From assembly GCA_003952965.2 (NCBI GenBank), contig CM025852.1, positions 17,747,313 to 17,811,312 of the forward strand: a DNA stretch of 64,000 bases, written 5' to 3'. The stretch comes from Morella rubra. Its lineage: Eukaryota; Streptophyta; Magnoliopsida; Fagales; Myricaceae. The notes below the pieces were generated by a model. That model made no database searches. It had not been told where the DNA came from and was given only the letters and a program-made list of their open reading frames with translations. Below are positions 12,583-25,045 of the stretch, piece by piece; position 1 is the stretch's first letter, and each line of letters begins with the position of its first letter. The position numbers and the translations under genes are program-made.

Positions 12583-13141
12583 TGTTGTGACAAGAATAAA
12601 TATTCGGATCGCTAGGAGTAGAGAAATGAGAATAAAATCAGCAATCACAAAAGACACCAAGATTTAAGTGGTTTAGCTTTGAAGCCTATGTCCACTGGTG
12701 GAAACTTAGAAAGAAATTCATTATAAGAAAGGTGGAGCACAAAGAGTGATGACACAATACTCTTGCGCAAAGCCCTAATACACCCAATTTTCTCACACAC
12801 AAAAGATATGAGAATAACAAAAGAGCCCTCTCATTATTCTGCGACTCTTTTCTCTCGTCTCTCTATTGGGTTTTTCTCGTTGTCTTTACTCCGAAACAAC
12901 TCTTTTCCTTTTTATCGTTGTACTTGACGAACATCGTATGCATTTACATAAATGCAAAAGATGTGAAGTCTTCGACGAGCTGCAAATTTGCAGCTTGTCT
13001 TGTAGCTTGTCGCTCACCTTTGAAAAAGCAACCTTTCACTTTTTCCAAATGAACAGCATGCATTAAATGAAATGTTGAAATTTCTATTCAACATGGAGGA
13101 CGGCTTGACTTTTCATAAAGCCAAGTCACACACACGTGACA
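12583..13141 (-). repeat. 5' LTR of Copia element (copy 1)
   Basis: 559 bp, TG...CA ends, partner of 7920-8479. It differs from its partner at many sites (for example GGATCGCTAGGAG against GGATCGACAAGGAG), which indicates an old insertion. Confidence 0.85.
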
Positions 13142-13417
13142 ATTTGAAACTAAAACGACAACATTATTCAGTCTAGTATATGGTTCTTATTACGTTTTTG
13201 AATCTTCTTGAAATATTTCTTTCGCAAGGGTTCCTTGTGTTATCAATTAGTCAAGTTTCATGTTCTAACATAAAATCCAATTTCTAACTTTTTAGACTTC
13301 TGGCTCTTATCAAGGTTGATGACATACACCATTTCTCTTGAGATTCATATATAATCAAATCCTCGATGCATTGGGCTCACGCACCGTCATCTACTAGCAT
13401 AAGGTCTACGTGCCTAC
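13142..13417. other. Short intergenic spacer between Copia and CACTA elements (copy 1)
   Basis: No feature is recognised. The last three bases, TAC, are the left target duplication of the CACTA element. Confidence 0.5.
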
Positions 13418-16219
13418 CACTACAAGAATTTTGGTCTTTAGCGGCAAATTCATCAGCGATAGACCTAATTTCGTAGTTAAAAACCTCTTTTTGCAACAAA
13501 AAATTGTTTTGTCGCTAAAATACCTATCTTTTACAACAAATATGAAATTTTGTCACTTAAAGATAGTTTTAGCGATTTTATCAGCGACAAACCGAATGTT
13601 GTCGCTAAAAAGATGTTTTGTGAGACCAAAATATTATTTCGTCGCTAAATACTTAAGACACGTACATTTAGCGACCAAAAGTAAGTGTCGGTGCTTTATT
13701 GTTCATTGTTTATTGCATCTGAGTCTTTTGTTTCCCCTTTTATTTCCCAAGTCAAGTGTAATCTCTGTCCTCTCTCTCTCTCTTTATATTTCTCTACACT
13801 CTCCTTCTCCCTCAAACCCTAACTGGCTAACTCTCTCGCTCTGTGACTATGGATTCTGTTGCTCCTAGTTTAGGAGCCACTGAGCTCTAATTGCCCAAAA
13901 TGGTGTCCTTATTTTCGTTACTCCAGTTGTGTTTGATTATTAAAATTTTGGAGAGGTTAAAATTTTAGGGTATTGGATTTGGTGAAAAAGTGAAGAGAGA
14001 GATGATTTTTTATATTTATTATAGTGAAAAGTAATGATTTGATGGGGAGAGAGAGATTATATTGTAATTTTTTATTGTGTTAAAATTTTAGGAAGTGTAA
14101 AATTTTGGGTTTCAAATGCAACCCAACGAATCGTTCAAGGTTTGGTCTTTCTCTATTGCTTGTTTTAGCTAATTTATTATCCTGTACAATTTTAATGGCT
14201 AACATTGGTTTTTGTTTCATTCTTGGTGATCTGGTGGTTTGTTTGTAAAAGTTAAAGGTTTTGGTTTTTGTTATTCAGTTTTGGATTTTGATTTCTGGGG
14301 AAAATTTCGAAAGTGATGGAGTTGGCTAGGAAGACCAACTGGAGATTTCTTGAGCAACGAAAGCCCTTCCATTGGCGCCTTTTGATGTTGGCAGAATCTT
14401 AGGTGTTTGGCCTCTTATATGATTATTATTCTGAATTCTCCTACACTTTTGCTATTTTGTGTATAAGCTCTTTTTGGCCAAAGCTCAGATTTTGACACTT
14501 TCGATCTGTGCTTTTCGTTATTCATCATATCGGAAGAAAGTTTGGGTTTTGAAATTATTTTGTACTGGTCCTCTGTATCAAGGTTTTGTTGTGTTTTATG
14601 AAATTTTCTTTTAATTTCTTCACTTTTTCCCGCTTAACTTGAAATGGAAAATTCTTGGTCCTAATGTCTAGGATTTACAGACACTGAAAGAAAATTGTTG
14701 AATTATGCGTCTTTCACTTGATGAGTTTGTGGACCTGGGTCACTATATTTATCCTGTTGGTTACACGATCATGAGGATCTTGAGCACCGAAAGCCCTTCC
14801 ATTGGTGCCTTGATGTTTTATTTTTTAGCATTTTTGTTTTCCGCATGCACTTAAAACATTTATATCATTTAAAATGGGATGTGGTAAAATGTACTCTGTT
14901 TTGTTTTATTCTTGAACATATTTGGAAATTGAAGACAACATTTTGTTTATTTCTTTCACAGATGGGGATCAGCTCAATAGATTCATCATTACGGGTCTTG
15001 GGGGCTGCCCATATGCCAAGGTGCATCTTCAGTGTTGATTTTGATATCTGTTTTGGTAGCCGTAGCATACTAATTGCTTATGTTTTGGTTTCTGTTTTTC
15101 AGTTTTGAGTTTTGATTTTGCATTTGGAGTTGCTCATTTTGCACAGATCAAAGTATTGAGAAGCATTAGTAGAGATAATGCCAAAGTAAGTATTTTACTT
15201 CATAGAGAGCTTTCACTCAGCATGCATTAGTATAACTAGCACTTGAAAGTAATTTGATGTAAGGTGCTTGAGTTGATGGTTGTATTAGGGATTAAAATTG
15301 ATGTAGTTGCAGACTTTTGAGGTTGGCAGAATCTTGTATTTTGCTCAATGAAGATATTAGGTGTTTTGATGCTGGCACAATCTAGTATTTGCAAAATTTG
15401 AAGTTGGCACAATTGTGTTATCTTTTGTTGATGACGTGCTATCTAATTTAATATACTGTTCATTTGGTGCAGGATTTTTCAAATAACCAGGAGTAATGGT
15501 AGTCTTAGGTCATAGAGTTGAGAGCAACAAGATGTGGCTTATTTTTTGTACCCCCTAGTATTTTTTACTTAAATTTTTAGCTTCCATGTACCTAGATTTG
15601 TTTGGCTTCTGTTGTATTTTAATTTCCTTGTGTTGGTAATGTGGAGATAGTTCTAGGATTACTGATTTGTATTTGTTTGACAAGGGTATATCCCTTGAAT
15701 TCCTGTTTGGATATTCCAAGTATATTGATATTTGCTCCAAAACATTTGTATAGATGGTGCAATTCATTTTGTCAATATTTGTTCATTTTGCAAGTGCAAA
15801 ATAGTTCATTCCCGAAAACAAGAAAATAATTTTACAAAAATGAATTTCAGCTACAGTACTGTACTGACAAAATATATGCTTTTACCAACAAATGCTCCCC
15901 GTTGCACGAAGCAACATTTCTTGTAGTGTCAAAAATGCGATGCATTAAATTGGTTGCTCTCAACTTCCTGCGACAGAAATGGAACAAGGAGAGAGTTAAA
16001 AACGATAGAATAGCGTGTACTCTAGCGACTCTAGTATCTGTGGTTATTACCGAGTAAAAAGCGACGGAAGAAAAAGACGTTGCTGGAAACAAATAGTGAT
16101 GACGTAAAAGTGACACAGCTTCGACAGTTTTGTAATTGTCACCTATGAGTTACAATGGCAGAAATTTGAATTTTAGCTACATCCACGGAGCGCTGTTATA
16201 CATCAATTTTCTTGTAGTG
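13418..16219. mobile_element. Non-autonomous CACTA element carrying host gene pieces (Pack-CACTA, copy 1)
   Basis: The ends are CACTACAAGAATTTT and AATTTTCTTGTAGTG, perfect CACTA-type inverted repeats, flanked by the 3-bp duplication TAC (13415-13417 and 16220-16222). The first 270 bp carry about eight TTTAGCGAC/GTCGCTAAA words in both orientations and the right end carries related ones; these are the usual subterminal transposase-binding repeats. A second TTTCTTGTAGTG lies at 15917-15928, so an internal end or nested copy is present. There is no transposase. The middle looks like host gene sequence: a CT-rich leader with ATGGATTCTGTTGCTCC near 13849, and exon-like blocks with splice borders. 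Confidence 0.85.
14962..15030 (+). pseudogene. Captured exon of hydroxymethylglutaryl-CoA lyase (copy 1)
   Basis: After a TTTCTTTCACAG splice acceptor the sequence encodes MGISSIDSS in one frame and GLGGCPYAK in the next. This matches the conserved HMG-CoA lyase segment that in the family runs without break through D-S-S, G-L-G-G-C-P-Y-A and K-G-A-S, around the active-site cysteine loop. One base is missing between the halves and one G is missing after CCAAG. HMG-CoA lyase cleaves HMG-CoA in mitochondrial leucine catabolism; only this one exon remnant is recognised, so it is a transduplicated fragment. Other exon-like blocks nearby (about 15148-15187, ending in AAAGTAAGT) are unassigned. Confidence 0.7.
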
Positions 16220-16222
16220 TAC

Positions 16223-16477
16223 ATCTTCAAAATTTGGATAAACATATCTCTGTTTCTCCCTTTTACTAGATTAGATACAATGTCATTATTTGATTCTAAA
16301 TCTTATTATGTTTATAGAAAACTTGTTAATGGTTTTTTTCTTTTCTTTTCCTGCCTTTCCTCTGTCTCAGGAAAGATTACCTGGCCCTTTGTACTTGTAT
16401 GCCAATATGTAGTCTATTTGATTCACAATAATTGGCTGTATCTTATGGTTTATTCATTCATTTTTTTATTCATGTTG
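16223..16477. other. Intergenic spacer (copy 1)
   Basis: AT-rich sequence between the CACTA element and the next LTR. A short open frame crosses it but has no recognisable domain. Confidence 0.45.
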
Positions 16478-16995
16478 TGTGACCCCAACCTTATTTCTTA
16501 TTTTATGACTCCTTAAGTTTGTATTGCTCCAATTATTATTATTATTATTACTCTAATTTTGAGAGAGGCATGTATGGGGAGATTAATCTAAGTTATGTCT
16601 AGGTGGAATTTTCCCTAGCGTTTTTATGAGTTTTAAGCTAGGATTTAAATGTTATATTATTTGTAATTGTTAAAGTTTGAGTAATTGAGATTAATTAGGC
16701 TAATTATTTAGGCTAATTATTTTAATTAATGGGATATGTCTTTGTAATTGTTAAAGTTTGAGTAATTGAGATTAATTAGGCTAATTATTTTAGGCTAATT
16801 ATTTAATTGGAAGAATTTAATTAGGGCTTTAACCGTGAAAATGTGTGAGACTTAGGGTTTAAAATGGGAAGGCAAGGCATGATTTGGGAAATTTATATGG
16901 TAGCTGGAAATAAAAGAAAAAAAAAGAAAGAAAAGGGAAAGAGGGGGGAATCACGTGAAAGAGGGAAGAAAAGGGTGGGGGGGAGCCTTGTCTTT

Positions 16996-17015
16996 CCCCC
17001 CCCCCCCCCCCCCCC
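16996..17015 (+). repeat. Poly(C) tract, 20 bases (copy 1)
   Basis: Run of C at the position corresponding to a 22-base run at 29470-29491. Length difference between copies is typical of homopolymer slippage or sequencing error. Confidence 0.9.
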
Positions 17016-17119
17016 TCAAAGCCAACACGCCTAACACCTCTTTTTCCCCCTCTCTTGCCGCATTTCTCACTTCCCCTTGCCCTAAAAAACCGCACATCTC
17101 ACTTGCCTAAGACAACCAA

Positions 17120-17184
17120 AGAAGAAGAAGAAGAAGAAGAAGAAGAAGAAGAAGAAGAAGAAGAAGAAGGAGAAGAAGAAGGAG
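17120..17184 (+). repeat. (GAA)n microsatellite (copy 1)
   Basis: About 20 GAA units with a few GGA interruptions inside the LTR leader. Copy 2 has only about eight units (29598-29623), the largest simple length change between the copies. Confidence 0.9.
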
Positions 17185-17297
17185 AGGAAACATAAAGGTA
17201 AAATCCGGCCCTATCTGCTGGCCGAAAATCACTACCCCATCTCTCCCATTTTCTTCCTGCTTTCTTTTAATGGTTGGTTGTGGTTTTGTTGGTAGTT

Positions 17298-18230
17298 CAA
17301 GCAAGCATGTCCGGTTGGTCCATTTTTGAATCTTACTATTCACGCATTAAGCCAAGAACATGGACAAGGGAAAAGGACAAAGAAAACAAGACAAAACAAG
17401 GATTTTCTTGTGTGTGCCGTGTGACCTAGGGAGGAGAGAGAGAGTGGGACCCACATGACATCAAAGTAGACTTAGGTTAGCAAAATGATTAGCTAAGTTG
17501 TAAAGTTAATCAATGCATATGTTAGAGAAAAGAAATAGTAATTAGTCAAGTGATTAACCGAGATTAGGGATAGAATAATCAAGATTGATACTAGGTAAAA
17601 ATTTAGATGTAAGCAAGAGAATGACAAGGGAAAGCATACCGAAATCCATAATGGCGATTAGAACCGAAATAAATCATGTGTCAAGAAATCAAATCTAATA
17701 CTTAGAAAATGTTAAATATGAGCTAATGAAGTATACTTAGGAAAAATATCACGTGTTTAAATCAAGCAATAGGAATACTAAGATATTAACAAGAGAATGG
17801 AAGAATTTTGTTAAACGCATAGAAACTGATAAAATAGAGACAATCACGATCATAACCGTTAATTGGCTAAATACGAGAAATCAAGAAATTAAGGAAATTA
17901 GAGAAATCAAAAAATTTAGGGAAGGGATATCACATCATTTTAGCACATGAAAGTAAATCAAATAATGCAGGGAGTTAAGAATTAAAGAAAGAAAGCACAT
18001 ATGTAATTTAAATTAAAAAGGTTAAATTAAAATACTAAAGTCACGAATTTGGAACCAAAGAAATTAAATAGAGGAAAAAAAATCCTATAAGTAATTAATC
18101 GAATGATAAATATTAAACAATGCACAAATAAAGCAAATACTAAGGAAAAGAACACAATTACTAAAGATATTGAAAGAAAAACCTTAACACAAGAGTCTTA
18201 AAAGTAGCTTAAAAGATTAGGGGTATCACA
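17298..18230 (-). mobile_element. Partial LTR, copy of the right end of the solo LTR
   Basis: Matches 4833-5769 and ends with the same GGGGTATCACA followed by the ATAAG duplication. It lacks the rest of the LTR because the duplicated segment starts inside it. Confidence 0.85.
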
Positions 18231-19600
18231 ATAAGTGAAAGTTACAACTGTAGAAAATTAACTTATCAATTCTCTTTGTTGACCTCGAGAATGCTTCAAT
18301 AATTTTCAGGTTCTTGTAAATCGCAATCTCGAGAATTTTACAGCCCAATATTCGTAGGATTTTCTGAGTCCTGATGGTCAACTCACTCTTAGGGTAGCTC
18401 ATAACTAGAATATATGCCCAGCCATGTGCGATCAGTCCTCGGGTAAGATGGTAAGGTCAATCCTAGTAGGGAATTTTGGCCCTTGGGGATAAGCGATTAT
18501 CGTTCGAGGAATTCAAAGGAAATTTTAACTAATTGTAATCATGCATATTACGCGAGAATTTGAGATTGATTATGAAATCCCTTTTGCTAACAATTATAAT
18601 TGTTTATTTATTCTTCCGCCATACTATATTTCATATGAGCTAATAGGACTGGAATATTATCATTGATAAAATCCTTAGCTTATATAATTCTAAATTTTAT
18701 AATCTGTAACTCGTTGGACACTCAAATTGTTTCCAAAATAATTTTACAAATAAATATATATAATATATTAATTTCGTAAAAACATTTTCACAAAATTTCT
18801 TTGGCCGGAGATTTCTTTTTCTCGAGTCTAATCCTATATAGATATACTTGAGTATACTATCTCTCGAAGAGACTAGTGTATTTTTTGTTGAGCATTTATA
18901 CAAACTCAATCATCATGCACAGGACCCAACGTTGTCTGGAATATTTGACCTAAAAGATCATCACTAAATGACTCAATCAGAGTACAAGTACACAATAAAA
19001 AAATCTGCACAAAACTCTTAGGTCTAAGGATATCATAAAGAAATTGTGCTGAATACTTTCTCAACATCAATGATCACTTCTAAAAGATATCCATATTTGA
19101 TCCCGTTCAATGCATGTACTCTTACAGTGCACCCACTCGTTTGCTTAAGGTCACCACCTCGAGGATTGAGTACATCATCCTATTAAATAGAGGCACAACG
19201 AGTATAGACCTATTGTACATAAATATGTACCTTAAACTAAAACAAAACATTAAGTATACCAGGAACTGAAAGGCCATACTCTCCGTCTTTGATTCATTAA
19301 TCATTGGCATGACTTTTCTACAATGTCACTCAATAATAACCGTGTAACATCTTATGTCACAACATATTGCCTAATATAATAAATATAAACATGAGGCATC
19401 TAAATAAGAATTATATGGAATAATGATTTTTAGAGTATACTTCTTACAATAAGTGCAACAAAATCCATTATTATTATCTTTTAATTTCTTCTTGTTCTTT
19501 GTTCTTTGTTTTTTTTTTGTCTCTTTGATAAAGTATGACAACAATTAAGCATAATTTCTACCGATAATTTAGAGAAGATCCTATACCATATATATGTTAG
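18231..19600. other. Intergenic sequence inside copy 2
   Basis: Counterpart of 5770-7229, no gene recognised. Bases about 18340-18530 are shortened and partly replaced by sequence that does not align with copy 1. Confidence 0.5.
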
Positions 19601-19984
19601 GTGATGTTTGGTTAGGAAAAAATTTCTGACCTTTTAAGAAATTTTTCTTAAAAAGTAAAAACATTTACAACCAAACATGAAAATCTTAAAATTTTCACAC
19701 AAATTTCAACATCTTTTGACACAAACTTCAATAATTTTTCATAAAAAAAAGTACTTCAAATCTTCTCTCTTTACTTTTTAATAAAATCCATTACTTTTTT
19801 ATTAAAAATTTCCGTCAAACTGTTATGTCCTTGCTCTTTAACAAACTCCAATAAAAATCATTTTACAATCAAATTTGATTGAACTTTTTCATCAACTTAT
19901 TATAAACTCCGATAAAAAATTAAACTCTCAAAATTTTCTCCTACAAACTCAAAATTCTTAAAATTTTTGATTCCTAAACATCAC
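19601..19984. mobile_element. hAT-like MITE (copy 2)
   Basis: Same element and ends as 7230-7613 (GTGATGTTTGG ... CCTAAACATCAC), essentially unchanged. Confidence 0.55.
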
Positions 19985-20290
19985 TTTAGACTCTATAGTT
20001 ATATTACTAGATAAGATGTCCAAGAGAAGAGATGAAGCCAAGATGAATGTGTGGGGGAGAAAGTACCTGCACTCCGACTAACATTCATTTTACAATTTAC
20101 ATCCAAACTATCAAATTTGACATATTGCATCTCAAACTACTAATACATCTTCACTTTGTACATATATTAAGATTTTATCATTAAACTGAGATAAATAATA
20201 GAACATGTGGCACAATCTCATTGATCAAATTGTAACATGAGATGAAAAATGTAGAGATATTAGTAATATAAATCGACTCATCATAATTTC

Positions 20291-20850
20291 TGTTGTGACA
20301 ATAATAAATATTCAGGATCGACAAGGAGTAGAGAAATGAGAATAAAATCAGCAATCACAAAAGACACCAAGATTTAAGTGGTTCGGCTTTGAAGCCTACG
20401 TCCATTTACGGAAACTTAGGAAAAAATTCACTATAAGAAAAGCGGAGTACAAAGAGTGATAACACAACGCTTTTGCCCAAAGCCCCAATACACCCAATTT
20501 CCTTACACATAAAAGAGATGAGAATAACAACAAAGCCCTCTCAATATTCTGCGACTCTTCTCTCTTGCCTCTCTATTGGGTTTTTCTCGCTGTCTTCACC
20601 CAGAAACAATACTTTTCCTTTTATAGTTGTACTCAGCGAACATCGCGGGGATTTCCATAAATGCAAACGATGTGAAGTCTTCAACAAGCTGCAAAGTTGC
20701 AGCTTGTCTTGCATCTTGTCATTCACCTTTGAAAAAGCAACCTTTCACCATTTCCAAATGAATAGCATGCATTTAATGCCATGTTGAAATTGCTATTCAA
20801 CATGTGGGACGGCTTGAATTTTCATAAAGCCAAGCCATACACATGTAACA
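20291..20850 (-). repeat. 3' LTR of Copia element (copy 2)
   Basis: Same sequence as 7920-8479; TGTTGTGACA to ACATGTAACA on the plus strand. Confidence 0.85.
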
Positions 20851-21139
20851 AATCTCCACCTTGGCTTGGATTTTGTCAATCCATAAATCTCTTCAAGTGG
20901 GTTTCATCGGGAATTGCAAGCAAGATGTGAACTTTCAGCATTGGTTAGCAACATTTATGCCGTGTAGAATTTTCATTACACATGTAACAAATCTCCACCT
21001 TGGCGAGCAGGGCCTTCACAAACTGTGAACTCAATCAAGTCCAAGCAATGCTTGAACTTCAGCATTGGAAAGCTTATCAACATAAATTTTCTGCTGTAGC
21101 GATCTTTTTCACTATGATCGCACCCTGTGTCATAACCTC

Positions 21140-24100
21140 TCAAAGAAAATGATATCTGACGTCTATATGTTTGGTCCTTTCATGATACATTTGATTTTTG
21201 GTCAAATGTATTGCGCTCTGGCTATCATAAAAGACTGTGGTCACATCTTGATGTAGACCCAAGTCACTAACTAGACCCCTCAACCAAATCGTTCTTTCAC
21301 TGCTTCTATTGCTACCATGTACTGTGCCTCTATAGTGGACAGAGCAACTGTCAACTGTAATGTTGCTTTCCAACTAATGGCACACCAGAGAGAGTGAAAA
21401 CATAACTGTCAAGGACCTTCTCTTATCCAGATCACCAGCATAATCTGAATCAACATAACCAATGACACTTGAACTGTTACAGTACTTCTATCATAAACCA
21501 AGCCAACATCTATAGTGCCCTTCAAATACCGAAGTATTTGTTTCACAGCCTGCCAATGAACTTTACCAGGATTGGCCATGTATCGACAGACAACACTAAG
21601 GCCTGTGAAATATCTGGATGTGTGCACACCATAGCATACATAATGCTCCCAACTGCACTCGAATAAGGAACACGTGACATGAACTGTTCCTCCTCATCAT
21701 TTTGTGGTGACAATGATGTGAAAGTTTGAAATGAGCGGCAAGTGGAGTATTCACAGATTTAGAATTTTTCATACCAAAGCGTTCAAGCAACTTTTCGATG
21801 TACTTTTTCTGTGACAAGTATAGCTTTCCTGCTTTTCTATCTCTGTGAATCTCCATTCCCAAAATCTTCTTTCTAGCACCCAAATCTTTCATTTCAAACT
21901 CATCATTTAACTGAATCTTTAGTTTGTTGATCTCTGACATGCTTTTAGCAACATTAAGCATGTCATCAACATAAAGCAACAAATAAACCAAATAACCATC
22001 TGGTGATTTCCGGTGATAGACACAACTATCATAGTTACTTCTAGAGTAACCATGACTCACCATAAATGTGTCAAACCGCTTGTACCACTGCCTCGGAGAC
22101 TGCTTCAGACCGTACAATGATTTCTTCAATCTGCAAACATGATCTTCTTTTCCATCAATAATAAATCCTCTATGGTTGCTTCATGTAGATAGTCTCCTCA
22201 AGCTCACCATGTAAGAATGTCATTTTGACATCAAGTTGCTCGAGCTCCAAATCAAATAGAGCAACCATGGCAAGCAACACGCGAATAGAGCTATGCTTCA
22301 CAACAGGAGAGAAAACTTCATTGAAGTCCACACCTTCTCTCTGGCTATAGCCCTTTGCAACCAAACATGCCTTGTACCTAGCATCTTCAACCCCTGGGAT
22401 TCCTTCCTTTTTCTTAAAGACCCATTTGTAACCAACAGTCTTTGCTTTCTTTGGCAATTCACCAACTCCCATGTCTGGTTCTTGTGGAGAGATTCTCTTT
22501 CACCATCACAACAGCCCACTGTGTAGACTCATTACTTGCAACAGCTTCGGAATATGTGGAAGGCTCCTGAATTCCAGTCTCCTCTGCCAAAGTAAGTGCA
22601 TATGATACCAAGTCTGCATGACCATATTTATGAGGTGGCCTTATCTGCCTCCTTTGTCTACCGGCTGCAATATTGTATTCTTGCTCCTCTTGTGAACATC
22701 CTCATCCGAACTAGATTCATGCACATCTGTAATAGGCTGATTTTGAGTGCCGTCTTGCACTCTCTATGGAGGTTCAACTTGTAACTCCACCTTCTTGCTA
22801 TAATCCTGCTCCTTTACTGTTTCCTCAGAAACACTAGACTTCGTCTTCAAGTGAAGCATGATAGATTCATCAAAGACAACATCTCAACTGATTATAAACT
22901 TGGGTGATTTAGGATCAATACACTAAATTTTGTATCCTTTTAACCCACTAGCATATCCAATGAATATGCACTTCTTTGGCCTGGGTTCAAGCTTACCGTC
23001 ATTTACATGACAATAAATTGGACAACCAAAGATCTTCAATTTTGAGTAGTCAGCAATAGTGCCAGACCATACTTCTTTTGGAGTCTTCAACTCAATCGCA
23101 GTTGATTGAGAACGATTCACCAAATAGCAAGTTGTATTGACTACTTCAGCCCAAAAGGTCATAGACAACCGACATTAGAAAGCATAAAACACGCTCTTTC
23201 TAAGAGAGTCCTGTTCATCCGTTCAGCAACTCCATTTTGCTGTGGAGTATGTCTAACTGTATGGTGCTTGACAATGCCTTCATTCTTGTAGAATTCATCA
23301 AAGTCACATCTGCAAAATTTCATGCCGTTGTCTGTTCTGAGACGCTTGACCTTCTTGCTAGTCTGGTTCTCTATTTGTGCTTTCCATTGCTTAAAAGTGA
23401 TAAAAAAAACTGCACTTTTGTTTTTCAAAAAATAAACCCAGACTTTCTGCGAATAGTTATAAATAAATGTGTGGAGATATCGAGCACCACCTTTAGATGG
23501 AACACGAGAGGGACCCTAAAGATCAGAGTGAATATAATCTATTGTACCCTTGGTTTTATGGATTGTTGTATTGAACTTGACTTTGCAATGCTTTCCAAAG
23601 ACAAAATGCTCACAAAAGTCATGCTTCCCAGTCTTCTGATCATAAAACAAACCTCGTTTGCTTAAAATTGCCATACTTCTCTCACTCATATGGCCCCACC
23701 ACATATGCCGTAATTTGGTAGTGTTTGAGTCTAGATTATTTGAAGATGACACAGCAACTGAACTGTCACCATGCTGCCTTGAAGAAAATAAAGGCCATCA
23801 ATCTTGTTACCCTTCATCACAGCCAAAGAGCCTTTGCAGACTCAAATGACTCCACCTTCACCAGAATACCGATAGCCAAGAGAGTCCAAAGTGCCAAAGA
23901 AATAAGATTTTTCTTCAAATCTGGTATATGTCGAACATCAGTTAGAGTCCTGACAATGCCGTCGTGCATCCTGATTTTGATGGTACCGATACCAACAATT
24001 TTGCAAGCCATGTCGTTGCCCATCAAGACTGAACCACCATTGATTGGTTCATATGTAGTAAACCAATCTTTTCTGGACACATATGAAACGAACATGCCAA

Positions 24101-25005
24101 ATCAAGGATCCATCTGTCGTTGAAACGACTGTCAGCAACGCTAACTGCAAGTACAAGCTCTAAACCATCAGAGGTTTCCTTAACAACACCAGCTATATTT
24201 GAGGAACTTGTTGTGCTGCTCTCCTCCTTATTCTTCAGCTTTGGACACTCGGTCTTATAATGACCGAATTTGTGACAATAGTAACACTTAATAGTTTTTT
24301 TCAATTTTGACTGTGACCAACCTTTGAATTTTCTTCTTTCATTATCTGAGCCTTTTTCACTTGATCTACCTCTTCCAAAAGAACTTTTGACAAATAGACC
24401 TTCAGCCTGATGATCACTACCTTGTCCACACAATTTTGTTCTCAACTCCTTAGAATTCATAGTAGACTTTACATCTGCCAAGGAGATGGTATCTCTACCA
24501 TATAACATTGAGTTAACAAAAATCTCAAATGAGTCAGACGGTGAGCACAACATGATCAGTGCTTGATTTTCATCAACAAGCTTAGTATCTATATTCTTCA
24601 TAGCCACGATGATTTTATTATATTCGTCAAGGTGCTCAGATATAGGCATACCCTTCTTCATCTTAAGGGTATATAACCGTTGCTTTAAATACAAACGGTT
24701 GGTAAGGGACTTCTTCATATAAAGGCTCTCCAGCTTCTTCTAGAGTCCTGGCGACATTTTCTTCATCTGCAACTTCTCGTAGAACTCCATCTGAAAGAGA
24801 CAGCATAATCGCACTGTGCGCTTTCTCTTCCAGTGCTACAAATTCTTCCTTCGCCTTAGAAGAGTCTTTCTCATCATCCCATATAGGCACTTTGTTATCT
24901 AGAATTTTTGCCAAGCCTTGTTGTTGTAACAATGCACGCATCTTGATGCGCCATAAACTGAAGCTATTCTCGCATCAAATTTCTCTACTTCAAACTTTGT
25001 CATAG
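21140..25005 (-). pseudogene. Copia gag-pol polyprotein, decayed (copy 2)
   Basis: Same domain order as copy 1. The second half of gag with the zinc knuckle CYYCHKFGHYKTEC forms one 231-codon open frame (24718-24023), because the 2-bp gap of copy 1 is absent. The first part of gag has its own 1-bp loss near 24973. Integrase pieces lie at 23752-22923 with RTDNG and GVAERMNR. Reverse transcriptase (22129-21596) is open for 177 codons with YVDDM and continues through SQKKYIEKLLERFGM, which is broken in copy 1. RNase H is at 21373-21140. The protease again reads LDLACS. No frame spans the element, so it cannot make a full polyprotein. Confidence 0.88.
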
Positions 25006-25045
25006 CCATAGCTAAGAAAGAATAATCTCAGCTTTGATACCAATT

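Larger units (their letters stand above)
7920..13141 (-). mobile_element. Full-length Copia LTR retrotransposon, Tnt1/Tork-like (copy 1)
   Basis: On the minus strand the order is 5' LTR (12583-13141), primer-binding site, gag, protease, integrase, reverse transcriptase, RNase H, purine tract, 3' LTR (7920-8479). Integrase before reverse transcriptase defines Copia. Flanking bases are ATTTC on one side and ATTTG on the other, close to a 5-bp target duplication. The two LTRs differ at many positions, so the insertion is old compared with the duplication that copied it. The polyprotein is broken by several frameshifts and stops, so it is non-autonomous now. Confidence 0.88.
4833..17297. repeat. 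12.45-kb direct duplication, copy 1
   Basis: This segment matches 17298-29747 almost base for base over its whole length, in the same orientation and with no spacer. The left edge (CAAGCAAGCATG) lies inside the solo LTR; the right edge (GGTAGTT) lies inside another LTR that starts at 16478. Both copies hold the same nested elements at the same places, so duplication postdates all of those insertions. No clear microhomology is seen at the edges. It is either a tandem duplication or an assembly join of two haplotypes. Confidence 0.9.
16478..17297 (+). mobile_element. Start of a Gypsy-type LTR, cut at the duplication edge (copy 1)
   Basis: The start TGTGACCCCAACCTTATTTC has the TGTGACNCC form of plant Gypsy LTRs. 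A leader-like part with a C20 run, a GAA array, and AAACATAAAGGTAAAATC (a donor-like site) follows. At 17297 it stops abruptly where copy 2 begins. The matching LTR in copy 2 (from 28942) continues past this point to about 30464, so this one is truncated. Confidence 0.65.

Noticed and set aside
13410..13868. Plus-strand frame starting just before the CACTA left end
   Set aside because: It crosses the terminal inverted repeat and subterminal repeats, and encodes no recognised domain.
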